Under the pieces are notes generated by a model, which was given only the letters and a program-made list of their open reading frames with translations, was not told the DNA's origin and ran no database searches. The position numbers and the translations under genes were made by a program. From G965267185 sp965267185 (lineage in GTDB: Bacteria > Pseudomonadota > Alphaproteobacteria > UBA6615), in NCBI GenBank assembly GCA_965267185.1, contig OZ253937.1, positions 2,170,001 through 2,234,000 of the forward strand: 64,000 bases of DNA. The letters run 5' to 3'. Shown here one piece after another: positions 44,704 through 52,919 of this stretch. How positions within the stretch are numbered: position 1 is the first letter of the stretch; every line of letters begins with the position of its first letter.

Positions 44704-45837
44704 GTGCCCACACGCCAGAACGACCTCACCCAGGTCCTGACCCAACGTATTGAGGCGAACGGGCCGATCAGCGTCGCCGAGTATATGGCGGAGGCGTTAG
44801 GCCATCCCGAATTCGGCTATTACATGGGTGAAGACCCCTTCGGCGTCGACGGCGACTTCACCACCGCACCTGAAATCAGTCAGATGTTTGGCGAATTGAT
44901 CGGGCTGTGGTGCGCCAATTCCTGGCTGGCCCTCGGAAAGCCCACGCCCTTCACCCTTGCGGAACTGGGCCCCGGCCGCGGCACCCTCATGGCCGATGCC
45001 TTGCGCGCGCTCAAAACCGTTCCCGATTGCCATTCGGCAGCACGAGTGCATTTCGTGGAACTTAGTCCGCACATGCGCAGGCGTCAGCTCAACACTTTTC
45101 TCGACGACGATATCGAGATCAGTTGGCGCGAAAGCGTAGATGAATTGCCGATGATGCCAACGATTTTCATCGCCAATGAATTTTTCGACGCTCTGCCAAT
45201 CGAGCAATTTGTATGTCAAAGCGATGGCTGGCACCTTCGGTTGGTGGGGCGTGCCGAGCAAGAATCCCGAAGCACTGGCGAATTCACGTTCGAATGCGAA
45301 CGGGAAGCCTGCCCCACCGAACGCCTACCGCCCGCGGCAAAAAACCCAGCGGAGATCGGCGCGATCGCCGAATCTTCACCGGCGGCACAAGAAATCGCTG
45401 CCGAGATCGCGCGGCGCATCCGCTCGCATACCGGTGCGGCTCTGATCGTCGACTATGGCTATGCGGGGCCCGTGTTGGGCGATACGCTGCAGGCGGTCTA
45501 CCGGCACAATCCAGTACCCGTCTTGGAGCGGCCCGGCGAACGTGATCTGACAGCGCATGTCGATTTTAGCGCTCTTGCCGAAGCCGCCCGCTCAGCCGGC
45601 GCCGCCACCTGGGGTGTTATTCCACAGGGTGCCTTTCTGCGCCGGTTAGGTATCGAAGCGCGTGCCACTATGCTGCTGGATAACGCGAGGCCGGAGCAAA
45701 AAACCGACATTCGAACCGCGCTCGAACGCTTGATCGCCGACGATCAAATGGGCACTTTGTTCAAGGTTCTAGCGATCTGTCAGCAGGGGGCCGCGCCACC
45801 TGCGGGATTTGTAGCCGAAGAGGCAAGTTTAAGTTGA
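44704..45837 (+). CDS. MidA/NDUFAF7-like SAM-dependent arginine methyltransferase family
   Basis: 377 residues from GTG 44704. GPISVAEYMAEALGHPEFGY followed by YMGEDPFGVDGDFTTAPEIS is the diagnostic N-terminus of this family. LAELGPGRGTLMADALRALK is the SAM-binding loop, and IFIANEFFDALPIEQFV the E-x-x-D-A-L-P segment. The mitochondrial relative NDUFAF7 dimethylates an arginine in the NDUFS2 subunit of complex I; the bacterial substrate is not established. A longer frame overlapping lgt lacks family residues and is rejected. Its stop overlaps the next gene. Confidence 0.9.
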   Translation: MPTRQNDLTQVLTQRIEANGPISVAEYMAEALGHPEFGYYMGEDPFGVDGDFTTAPEISQMFGELIGLWCANSWLALGKPTPFTLAELGPGRGTLMADALRALKTVPDCHSAARVHFVELSPHMRRRQLNTFLDDDIEISWRESVDELPMMPTIFIANEFFDALPIEQFVCQSDGWHLRLVGRAEQESRSTGEFTFECEREACPTERLPPAAKNPAEIGAIAESSPAAQEIAAEIARRIRSHTGAALIVDYGYAGPVLGDTLQAVYRHNPVPVLERPGERDLTAHVDFSALAEAARSAGAATWGVIPQGAFLRRLGIEARATMLLDNARPEQKTDIRTALERLIADDQMGTLFKVLAICQQGAAPPAGFVAEEASLS

Positions 45838-46607
45838 TGCGACTGACCGCCGACTCCCTTGCTGACGCAAAGTCCATCCGTCACGGCTTTTTCACCCGTC
45901 AGGGCGGGACCAGCGAAGGCATATATGCCTCGCTCAACTGCGGGCTCGGGTCGGACGACGACAAAGCGCGCGTAACCGAAAATCGGCGGCGGGCTATGCG
46001 CGAGATCGGGCTTCCCGCCGATGCTTTGAGAACTGTCTACCAGGTCCATTCGGCAAATGTTGTAACGGTCAACAATGCGGAACAAACCGCCAGCACCAAG
46101 GCCGACGCCCTGGTTAGCGCACAGCCGGGAATCGCGCTCGGTGTGCTGGCAGCCGACTGTGCGCCGGTGTTGGTGGCCGATCCGGAAAACGGCGTGATCG
46201 GCGCGGCGCACGCCGGTTGGCGCGGCGCTGTGTCGGGTATCATCGAGGCAACGATTGCAGCTATGGAAACGCTAGGCGCACAGCGCAGCCAGCTTACCGC
46301 CGTGGTGGGTCCGTGCATTGGTCAGGACTCCTACGAGGTCGGTGCGGAATTCCCGCAACCGTTCGACGAACAGGACCCCACAAACCAGCGGTTTTTTGCA
46401 CCGGGCCGCCGGGAGGGCCACCTGCAGTTCGACCTTCCGGGCTATGTTCTGTCGCGGCTGGCGGGCGCAGGGGTCTCCATGTCGAGCGCTCTCGGCGCCG
46501 ACACCTATGCCGACGAGGATTTGTTCAGCTATCGCCGCACCTGCCATCGTGGAGAGCCCGACTATGGGCGCAATCTCTCAGTGATTGCCTTGGCCGACGA
46601 AAGCTAA
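45837..46607 (+). CDS. pgeF: PgeF/YfiH multicopper-oxidase-fold purine nucleosidase family protein
   Basis: 256 residues of the YfiH (laccase-domain) family. IRHGFFTRQGGTSEGIYASL with NCGLGSDD is the N-terminal motif, LGVLAADCAPVLVADPENGV the D-C-A-P-V, IGAAHAGWRGAVSGIIEATI the A-H-A-G-W-R-G with metal His, and VVGPCIGQDSYEVGAEF the P-C-I metal Cys. ENYG-type RRTCHRGEPDYGRNLSVIAL closes it. Members have adenosine phosphorylase/deaminase activity or edit peptidoglycan synthesis (PgeF). ATG 45837 overlaps the previous stop; TTG 45834 is an alternative. Confidence 0.93.
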   Translation: MRLTADSLADAKSIRHGFFTRQGGTSEGIYASLNCGLGSDDDKARVTENRRRAMREIGLPADALRTVYQVHSANVVTVNNAEQTASTKADALVSAQPGIALGVLAADCAPVLVADPENGVIGAAHAGWRGAVSGIIEATIAAMETLGAQRSQLTAVVGPCIGQDSYEVGAEFPQPFDEQDPTNQRFFAPGRREGHLQFDLPGYVLSRLAGAGVSMSSALGADTYADEDLFSYRRTCHRGEPDYGRNLSVIALADES

Positions 46608-46611
46608 GCGA

Positions 46612-46677
46612 ATGCCCTATCTGCTCAACCTAATTCTATTGTCCCTCGTCGCGATGTTGTTCAGCTGTGCGCTTTAG
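46612..46677 (+). CDS. Possible 21-residue micro-lipoprotein or coupling peptide
   Basis: An ATG 4 bp after the pgeF stop opens MPYLLNLILLSLVAMLFSCA then L and TAG. It is a hydrophobic helix ending in a lipobox-like L-F-S-C, so if processed it would leave only a lipidated Cys-Ala-Leu. It overlaps the GTG start of the next lipoprotein gene by 11 bp in another frame. It may couple translation between pgeF and that gene. Too short for certainty. Confidence 0.35.
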   Translation: MPYLLNLILLSLVAMLFSCAL

Positions 46678-47506
46678 TCTGCTTATCGTGTTGGTCATGC
46701 TGACGGCATGCCAACCCGTCCCGAAACCCTTCAGCAATGGCAACGCGGCCTCCAACGACCTTCTAACGCTGACCGATGGTCAGGGCATCATGGTGTTACC
46801 GCTGACCGATTCGGCCGGGGCGCCACAGACCCAACTCACGGCGCCGATGGTGCAGGCGTTACACGAGCAAAATATCCCCGCTGCATACGACAGCGGCAGC
46901 CGGTCGAGCTTCCTGCTATCCGGGCAGCTGAGCGCCCCACCCGCACCGCCGGCGCTCATGTGGGTGTTGAAGACCCCGCAAGGCCAGGAGATCGGTAGAA
47001 CGGTTCAGCCGCTGGAGGTGGGTGGCGGCAAACCATCAAAGCTTCGGGACTTTGCGGCCTACAAACGTGCGGCAGCAGAACTTGCGGCCTTCATTCAAGA
47101 TGAATTGCCGAGCGACTCAACCCCGCCGCCGCTTCACGTCGGCAAAGTCTCTGGCGCGCCGGGCGACGGTAATTCGCGTCTCCGCGCCGCGATCGAGCAG
47201 TTGCTCCCCCGTACCGGCCTCAAATTAGTGCCCCGGGCCACACCGGAGAGCCTCGTCGTTATCGGCCACGTCACCATCGATCCCACGAACGGCCGCGAGC
47301 AGCGCGTTGAAATTGCCTGGACGGTGCGCGACCCCTTCGGCACCGAGGTCGGAACCATCGCGCAAGGGCGCCCCGTGGCCGTTGGCAGCCTCAACGCGGA
47401 CTGGGGGCTGATCGCGAATGAGGCCGCACTAGCGGGCGCGACTGGCATTGCCGAGATGGTCCGCCAGATCGACTGGAGCCAGGGATTTCAGCCTCTTCTC
47501 AACTGA
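46667..47506 (+). CDS. Lipoprotein of unknown function
   Basis: 279 residues from GTG 46667. MRFSLLIVLVMLTACQPVPK is a lipoprotein signal with lipobox L-T-A-C (Cys15). The mature part has two similar beta-rich halves: MVLPLTDSAGAPQTQLTAPM with VQALHEQNIPAA, and later LRAAIEQLLPRTGLKLVPRA with SLVVIGHVTIDPTNGREQRV. LPSDSTPPPLHVGKVSGAPG joins them. This arrangement occurs next to pgeF in other Alphaproteobacteria, but no function is known to me. It should be anchored in the envelope after Lgt processing; lgt is encoded 2 kb upstream. Confidence 0.82.
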   Translation: MRFSLLIVLVMLTACQPVPKPFSNGNAASNDLLTLTDGQGIMVLPLTDSAGAPQTQLTAPMVQALHEQNIPAAYDSGSRSSFLLSGQLSAPPAPPALMWVLKTPQGQEIGRTVQPLEVGGGKPSKLRDFAAYKRAAAELAAFIQDELPSDSTPPPLHVGKVSGAPGDGNSRLRAAIEQLLPRTGLKLVPRATPESLVVIGHVTIDPTNGREQRVEIAWTVRDPFGTEVGTIAQGRPVAVGSLNADWGLIANEAALAGATGIAEMVRQIDWSQGFQPLLN

Positions 47507-47627
47507 GCTGGAAGAAGCCCGAATTTCTGCCCGATAGCTGGTTTACACACCCCAGGCGTATTGATAGTTTCCGGCCCGCAACACCCGGTGAGAATACTGC
47601 CGGGACAGGGGTATTTCTAATTCGACC

Positions 47628-47659
47628 GACGGCGCCCGTTACAGCAAAACGGCGCCGTC
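47628..47659 (+). other. Nine-base-pair hairpin in the prs leader
   Basis: GACGGCGCC (47628-47636) pairs perfectly with GGCGCCGTC (47651-47659) across a 14-nt loop, ending 21 nt before the prs ATG. No U-run follows. It could act on prs mRNA stability or translation, or terminate weakly after the lipoprotein gene. Confidence 0.5.
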
Positions 47660-47680
47660 CAACGTTCCGGGGACTGGCCG

Positions 47681-48613
47681 ATGAAGGTGCTGGCGTGCAA
47701 CAGCAATCGCCCGTTGGCCGAAGCGATTTCCGCCTATTTGAATATCGAGCTGACGAAGGCCTCGATCCGGCGCTTTTCGGATATGGAGGTCTTTGTCGAG
47801 ATCCTCGAGAATGTGCGCGGCGAGGACGTGTTTGTCGTGCAATCGACCTCGTATCCGGCAAACGACAATCTGATGGAATTGCTGGTGACCCTAGACGCCT
47901 TGCGGCGCGGGTCGGCCCGGCGCGTCACCGCGGTTATCCCCTATTTCGGCTATGCCCGCCAGGACCGCAAAACCGGGCCACGGACACCGATTTCAGCCAA
48001 ACTCGTCGCTAATCTGATAACCAACGCCGGTGCCGACCGGGTTCTCACCTTCGATCTTCATGCCGGGCAAATACAGGGCTTTTTCGATATTCCGGTCGAT
48101 AACCTGTTTGCCGGGCCGCTGTTTTCCGACGATATCAGCAAGTCCTACAACGGTTCGGAACTGGTGGTGGTCTCGCCCGATGTGGGCGGCGTGGTGCGGG
48201 CCCGCGCGCTGGCCAAGAGGCTTGACGCCGACCTGGCGATCATCGATAAGCGCCGCGAACAAGCTGGCGTTTCCGAGGTTATGCATATCATCGGCGACGT
48301 CAAAGACCGCCACTGCATTATGGTTGACGATATTTGCGACAGCGCCGGCACGCTGTGCAACGCGGCCGAAGCCTTGATGCAAGATGGGGCGAAATCGGTC
48401 GATGCCTACGTGACCCACGGCGTATTGTCTGGAGGCGCCGTCGGACGGGTTGCAGCGTCGCCCTTGGAGCGATTGGTGATGACGGATTCAATCCAGGCAA
48501 CAGAGGCGGTACGCGTGGCGAGCAGCATCCGCCAGCTTACGGTTGCTCCCCTACTGGGCGAGGCAATCGACCGAATTAGCCGAGAGGCCTCGGTATCGAG
48601 TTTGTTTGACTAG
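47681..48613 (+). CDS. prs: Ribose-phosphate pyrophosphokinase
   Basis: Makes PRPP from ribose 5-phosphate and ATP for nucleotide, His and Trp synthesis. VLACNSNRPLAEAISAYLNI is the N-terminal segment, VIPYFGYARQDRKTGPRTPI the ATP-binding loop with P-Y-x-x-Y-A-R-Q-D, LTFDLHAGQIQGFFDIPVDN the D-L-H-A-x-Q-I-Q-G-F-F, and CIMVDDICDSAGTLCNAAEA the PRPP-binding D-D-x-x-D-x-x-G-T. Length 310 is typical. rplY and pth follow in the common order. Confidence 0.96.
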   Translation: MKVLACNSNRPLAEAISAYLNIELTKASIRRFSDMEVFVEILENVRGEDVFVVQSTSYPANDNLMELLVTLDALRRGSARRVTAVIPYFGYARQDRKTGPRTPISAKLVANLITNAGADRVLTFDLHAGQIQGFFDIPVDNLFAGPLFSDDISKSYNGSELVVVSPDVGGVVRARALAKRLDADLAIIDKRREQAGVSEVMHIIGDVKDRHCIMVDDICDSAGTLCNAAEALMQDGAKSVDAYVTHGVLSGGAVGRVAASPLERLVMTDSIQATEAVRVASSIRQLTVAPLLGEAIDRISREASVSSLFD

Positions 48614-48738
48614 CACCGCGGAGATATTAAGTTCCGCGCTTTACCTGGACCGGCAACCGCACCCTTGGAGGCACCGCCGGATCGACCCATCGGCAACGCG
48701 CAACACCGCCGCCGATGGCCGAAAATGGAGACTAGAGA

Positions 48739-49440
48739 ATGACGGAAACAATCACGTTTAGTGCCGCAGCGCGCACTCGGGTCGGCAAGGGGGCCGCCCG
48801 GGCCGCACGTAAGGCCGGAGCCGTTCCAGCCATCGTCTACGGCGCAAACAAAGACCCGCTGCCGATTACAATCGACCCGCGAGCGCTGCGCGCCGAGCTA
48901 AGCAAACCCGGTTTTTTTGCCACGCTCTACGACATCGACTGCGATGGTCAGAAGGAGCGGGTTTTGTGCCGCGACTTGCATCTCCATCCGGTAACCGATG
49001 TGCCGATGCACGCAGACTTTCTGCGGGTTACCGAGTCGACACAGATCAACGTCGACATCGCGGTACTGTTCGAGAACGAAGACGAAAGTCCCGGCCTCAA
49101 GGGCGGTGGCGTGTTGAACATCGTGCGCCATTCGGTCGAGGTTATTTGCCGCGCGGGCGCCATTCCGGACTCGATCGTCATCGATCTGACGGGCCGGGAG
49201 GTCGGCGACAGTATTCACATTTCTGAGGTCAGCTTGCCCGATGGGGTACAGCCCACGATCACCGACCGCGACTTCACCATCGCAACAATTGCCGCGCCAA
49301 CGCTGATGCCAGTCGAAGAAGAAGAGACCGAAGAGGGTCTCGAAGGCGAAGAAGGCGAAGAGGGTGCTGCGGAAGAAGGCGCCGAGAGCGCCGAGGGCGG
49401 CGAAGCCGAGGCGAGCAGCGGCGACAGCGAAGAGAGTTAG
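48739..49440 (+). CDS. rplY: 50S ribosomal protein L25/general stress protein Ctc
   Basis: 233 residues. ARTRVGKGAARAARKAGAVP then AIVYGANKDPLPITIDPRAL is the 5S rRNA-binding L25 domain, and HADFLRVTESTQINVDIAVL begins the second (TL5/Ctc) domain. The last 40 residues are a Glu/Gly/Ala-rich acidic tail (EEETEEGLEGEEGEEGAAEE and on), common in alphaproteobacterial L25. GGAG lies before the ATG. In a run with prs and pth. Confidence 0.95.
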   Translation: MTETITFSAAARTRVGKGAARAARKAGAVPAIVYGANKDPLPITIDPRALRAELSKPGFFATLYDIDCDGQKERVLCRDLHLHPVTDVPMHADFLRVTESTQINVDIAVLFENEDESPGLKGGGVLNIVRHSVEVICRAGAIPDSIVIDLTGREVGDSIHISEVSLPDGVQPTITDRDFTIATIAAPTLMPVEEEETEEGLEGEEGEEGAAEEGAESAEGGEAEASSGDSEES

Positions 49441-49466
49441 GGGCCGCGCCACCGGAGTTATCTGGC

Positions 49467-50189
49467 ATGCGTTTGCTGGCCGGCCTCGGCAATCCGGGGC
49501 CAAAACATCGCGACAATCGCCACAATATTGGTTTCATGGCGGCGGACGAGATCGTCCGCCGCTACAATTTGTCGGCGCCGCGCTCCCGGTTTCAATCCGA
49601 AACTTTCGAAGGCACGATCGACGGCGAGAGAGTGCTTTTGCTCAAGCCGACGACGTTCATGAACGAATCGGGTCAGGCGGTAGGCGAAGCGGCGCGGTTT
49701 TTCAAAATTGCCCCCGAAGACATCCTTATCCTGCACGACGAAATCGATTTGGCGGCGGGCAAAATCCGCGTTAAACGCGGCGGTGGACACGCCGGCCACA
49801 ACGGACTGCGCAGTATCCATTCCCATCTGGGGTCCGGCGACTATGTGCGCGTGCGCCTCGGTGTCGGACATCCCGGCGACAAGGAAAAAGTACACGGTCA
49901 CGTGCTCGGCGACTTTTCTAAGGAAGACAGGAAGTGGGTTGAGCCCGAGCTGGACGCGATCGCCAAGGCCCTGCCTGCCCTGCTCGCCGGCCGTGACAGC
50001 GATTTCATGAGCCAGGTCACCATGGCGGTGCAGGAAGCGACAGGTAAGGGGCGAAAGCCATACGCGAAATCAGACGCGAAGCCATCTCCTAAACAGACGA
50101 AGCCAAGCGAAACACCAGCCCAGCAAGCGCAAGAGACGTCCGTGGGCGCTGCGCTCAACCGAGCACTTTCTAAGTTCCGCGGCGAGTAA
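49467..50189 (+). CDS. pth: Peptidyl-tRNA hydrolase
   Basis: Recycles tRNA from peptidyl-tRNA dropped by ribosomes. LLAGLGNPGPKHRDNRHNIG is the GLGNPG-x-x-Y-x-x-T-R-H-N-x-G motif with catalytic His, although the usual Y and T are replaced by H and D. LLKPTTFMNESGQAV and LILHDEIDLAAGKIRVKRGG with GHAGHNGLRSI contain the other active-site residues (Asn, Asp, His). A basic, low-complexity C-terminal tail of about 50 residues (GRKPYAKSDAKPSPKQTKPS) lengthens it to 240. It ends 1 bp before ychF. Confidence 0.95.
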   Translation: MRLLAGLGNPGPKHRDNRHNIGFMAADEIVRRYNLSAPRSRFQSETFEGTIDGERVLLLKPTTFMNESGQAVGEAARFFKIAPEDILILHDEIDLAAGKIRVKRGGGHAGHNGLRSIHSHLGSGDYVRVRLGVGHPGDKEKVHGHVLGDFSKEDRKWVEPELDAIAKALPALLAGRDSDFMSQVTMAVQEATGKGRKPYAKSDAKPSPKQTKPSETPAQQAQETSVGAALNRALSKFRGE

Positions 50190-50190
50190 T

Positions 50191-51291
50191 ATGGGTTTCA
50201 ATTGTGGCATCGTCGGCTTGCCCAATGTCGGCAAGTCGACCCTCTTCAACGCGCTGACCGCGACCGTTCAGGCGCAGGCCGCGAATTATCCCTTCTGCAC
50301 GATCGAGCCGAACGCGGGGCGTGTTGCGGTTCCCGACGAGCGACTCGACACCATTGCCAAGTTGGCGAAATCGGCCTCGGTCGTTCCGACCTATTTGGAG
50401 TTCGTCGATATTGCTGGGCTCGTCCGCGGCGCCAGCCAGGGCGAAGGACTGGGCAATCAGTTTCTTGGCCATATCCGTGAGGTTGACGCGATCTGCCACG
50501 TGGTCCGCTGCTTCGAGGAAGGCGATGTCACCCACGTGGAAGGCTCGATCGACCCGGTCCGCGACATCGAGACGGTGGAAACTGAACTTATGATCGCGGA
50601 CCTCGAAAGCCTGGAAAAACGGGTGGAGAGTGCCGAGAAACGCGCGCGGGGTAGCGATAAGGACGCAAAAGACCAACTCGCTGTGATGACGCCTGTGCTC
50701 GAGGCGTTGCGCAACGGTGAACCGGCCCGTACGCTCGATATTCCATCCGACCAGCGCGCGACTTTTCAAAAACTGCAGTTGCTCACCGCTAAGCCGGTGC
50801 TGTTCGTTTGCAACGTCGACGAAGATTCGGCGGCAACCGGCAATGCCCTATCGGAGAAAGTGGCCGCATTCGCCGCCGAGAAGGGTGCCGAATGCGTCGT
50901 CGTTTCAGCCGCGATCGAGGCGGAAGTTGTCCAACTGGCCGACGCCGAAGAACAGCAGGAATACCTGTCGGAACTCGGCTTGTCGGAGACCGGATTGGCG
51001 CGCGTTATCCGGTCGGGCTACCGGCTCCTCGATCTGATTACATTTCTCACGGCGGGCCCCAAGGAAGCACGCGCCTGGACAGTGCCCAAGGGCGCAACCG
51101 CACCGGAAGCGGCCGGGCGCATTCACACCGACTTCCAAAAAGGGTTCATTCGCGCCGAAACGATTAGCTACGATGACTACGTCGCATGCGGCGGCGAGCA
51201 ACAGGCGCGCGACGCCGGCAAATTACGGCAAGAGGGCAAGGACTATGTGGTCCAGGATGGCGACGTCATCCTGTTTCGCTTCAACGTCTGA
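50191..51291 (+). CDS. ychF: Redox-regulated ATPase YchF (Obg family)
   Basis: 366 residues, P-loop protein that prefers ATP to GTP and binds ribosomes. NCGIVGLPNVGKSTLFNALT is Walker A with the switch segment; EFVDIAGLVRGASQGEGLGN is G3 (D-x-A-G); the G4 position is NVDE, where GTPases have NKxD, the known basis of its ATP preference. The coiled coil is LESLEKRVESAEKRARGSDK and the C-terminal TGS domain ends AGKLRQEGKDYVVQDGDVIL followed by FRFNV. The pth-ychF pair is standard. Confidence 0.96.
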   Translation: MGFNCGIVGLPNVGKSTLFNALTATVQAQAANYPFCTIEPNAGRVAVPDERLDTIAKLAKSASVVPTYLEFVDIAGLVRGASQGEGLGNQFLGHIREVDAICHVVRCFEEGDVTHVEGSIDPVRDIETVETELMIADLESLEKRVESAEKRARGSDKDAKDQLAVMTPVLEALRNGEPARTLDIPSDQRATFQKLQLLTAKPVLFVCNVDEDSAATGNALSEKVAAFAAEKGAECVVVSAAIEAEVVQLADAEEQQEYLSELGLSETGLARVIRSGYRLLDLITFLTAGPKEARAWTVPKGATAPEAAGRIHTDFQKGFIRAETISYDDYVACGGEQQARDAGKLRQEGKDYVVQDGDVILFRFNV

Positions 51292-51334
51292 GTTGCCTCA
51301 CCAGCGCAAACCAGCGCCCTCAAAAACTGCCGAG

Positions 51335-51757
51335 TCAGCCCGCGGTCAGCGCGTCTTTCAATTCCGCCGGTATCGGCACCGACGTGACCTTCTTTGGATC
51401 CGCGGGATCGAACCGCACACACGCATGTGTTTCCGTCGCTTTCGCAATAAGCGTGCCGGAATCGGCATTGGTGAGACGATGCGACACATCGAATGAACTC
51501 TTACCCCAGCGCGCGATCTCGCTGACCACCTCAAGTTCATCGCCCCAACTGGCCGGGGCGGCGAAGTCGCTGCGCACGCTTACGAGGGGGATCAAGATGC
51601 CGGTATTCTCGCTCAACTCGCGGAGCGGTACGCCAGCCGACGCAAAGAGTTCCTGCGTACTCCGATCGAACCAATCGAAATAATTGGGATAGTAGACGAT
51701 CCGCGCCGGGTCGCAGTCACCGAACTCGATGCGGATCCGGCGTTGGTTACTGGCCAT
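51335..51757 (-). CDS. Hotdog acyl-CoA thioesterase (4-hydroxybenzoyl-CoA thioesterase type)
   Basis: 140 residues. IEFGDCDPARIVYYPNYFDW has the 4HBT motif with the catalytic Asp (D-C-D-P-A-x-I-V-Y-Y-P). SSFDVSHRLTNADSGTLIAK with ATETHACVRFDP completes the hotdog fold. Start ATG 51757 has AAGGA 6 nt upstream and lies inside the end of the FAD monooxygenase gene, so the two are translationally coupled. With a salicylyl-CoA-hydroxylase-like partner it may release an aromatic acid from its CoA ester (inference). Confidence 0.9.
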   Translation of the reverse strand: MASNQRRIRIEFGDCDPARIVYYPNYFDWFDRSTQELFASAGVPLRELSENTGILIPLVSVRSDFAAPASWGDELEVVSEIARWGKSSFDVSHRLTNADSGTLIAKATETHACVRFDPADPKKVTSVPIPAELKDALTAG

Positions 51758-52895
51758 CGGCATTTCCTTCACCGCGATGGGCGTCGTAAGCCGCCATAAA
51801 ACGGGGCGCCAGCTGGCGAAGCCGGTTTTCGTCCACGCGGCCCGAACGGGTGATGTAGCTAAAGGCAAAATCGAGCGGCGCTAGTTCCATATGCACCGCG
51901 AAATCTTCGTACCACCGTGCGCTCGTTGTCGCCGCCGCGACCAACTTTTCGACAATCGGCCGCCGCTCGCTCTCATACAGCGCCAAACCGGCCGCAATAT
52001 CGTTGGGCTCGGCTTCGAGCGCCTCGACCAGCGCGATCACGTCCTCCATCGCCAGCCGCGTCCCCGACCCAATCGAGTAATGCGCCGTGTGCAGCGCATC
52101 GCCGACGAGCACCATGTTGAGGTGCGACCAGCGGTCGTTCCAAAGCAACGGAAAGTTGCGCCAATTCGACTTGTTGGCGATCAACGGTTTGCCGTCGAGC
52201 GTGTCAGCGAATATCTCCGCGCAAAGCTTGCACGACTCCGCCTCGCTCATGGTCGCGAAACCGGCGCGCAGCCATGTCTCGCGCCCGCATTCGACCAGGA
52301 ACGTGCTCATCTGCGGCGTGTAGCGGTAGTGGTGGGCGTTAAAGGGTCCGTACTCGGTTTCCACGAACGTCTGCGTCAACGTGTCGAACGGCTTCTCGAC
52401 GCCGTACCAGGCGAACTTGTTGCCGAGATACGATAGCGACGATGCGAAGTCGCCCTCGAAGCTTCGCCGCACCAGCGAATTGACGCCATCCGCGGCGATA
52501 ATCAGGTCGGCACCGTCGAGCGCATCCACCGAGTGGACGAGATGCTCGAACCTAATTTCGGCGCCGACCGCAAGCGCGCGCTCTTGCAGCAGCTGCAGCA
52601 GCTTCAAACGCCCGATCGAGGAGAAGCCAACGCCGTCGATCGTCACCGTCTCGCCCCGGTGGATCAGCGTCATGTCCTCCCACGCCTCCATCGCCGGCGT
52701 GATCAGGTCGTGGGTCTCGGGATCGTCTTCCCGCAGGAATTCGAGCGCGCGTTCGGAGAACACGACGCCAAAGCCAAACGTGGCGTCGGCTGGGTTCTGC
52801 TCGTAGACCCGCACCTCATCGCCCGGGTGACGCTGCTTCCACAAGGTTGAAAAGTAAAGCCCGGCGGGTCCACCGCCGAGGACAGCGATACGCAT
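51747..52895 (-). CDS. FAD-dependent monooxygenase (salicylyl-CoA 5-hydroxylase/anthraniloyl-CoA monooxygenase-like)
   Basis: 382 residues. RIAVLGGGPAGLYFSTLWKQ is the FAD-binding G-x-G-x-x-G; the DxxP-type NMVLVGDALHTAHYSIGSGT with RLAMEDVIAL is the G-D-A-x-H motif, with Tyr-Ser-Ile-Gly-Ser-Gly in place of the usual P-P-x-x-G-x-G. GFGVVFSERALEFLREDDPE is characteristic of the monooxygenase half of aryl-CoA hydroxylases. It lacks the C-terminal reductase half of the anthraniloyl-CoA monooxygenase fusion. It sits in an operon between a BKACE-family gene and a hotdog thioesterase gene, so a CoA-bound substrate is likely (inference). Confidence 0.9.
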   Translation of the reverse strand: MRIAVLGGGPAGLYFSTLWKQRHPGDEVRVYEQNPADATFGFGVVFSERALEFLREDDPETHDLITPAMEAWEDMTLIHRGETVTIDGVGFSSIGRLKLLQLLQERALAVGAEIRFEHLVHSVDALDGADLIIAADGVNSLVRRSFEGDFASSLSYLGNKFAWYGVEKPFDTLTQTFVETEYGPFNAHHYRYTPQMSTFLVECGRETWLRAGFATMSEAESCKLCAEIFADTLDGKPLIANKSNWRNFPLLWNDRWSHLNMVLVGDALHTAHYSIGSGTRLAMEDVIALVEALEAEPNDIAAGLALYESERRPIVEKLVAAATTSARWYEDFAVHMELAPLDFAFSYITRSGRVDENRLRQLAPRFMAAYDAHRGEGNADGQ

Positions 52896-52919
52896 TATGT
52901 AATACTTCCTTTTTACGTC

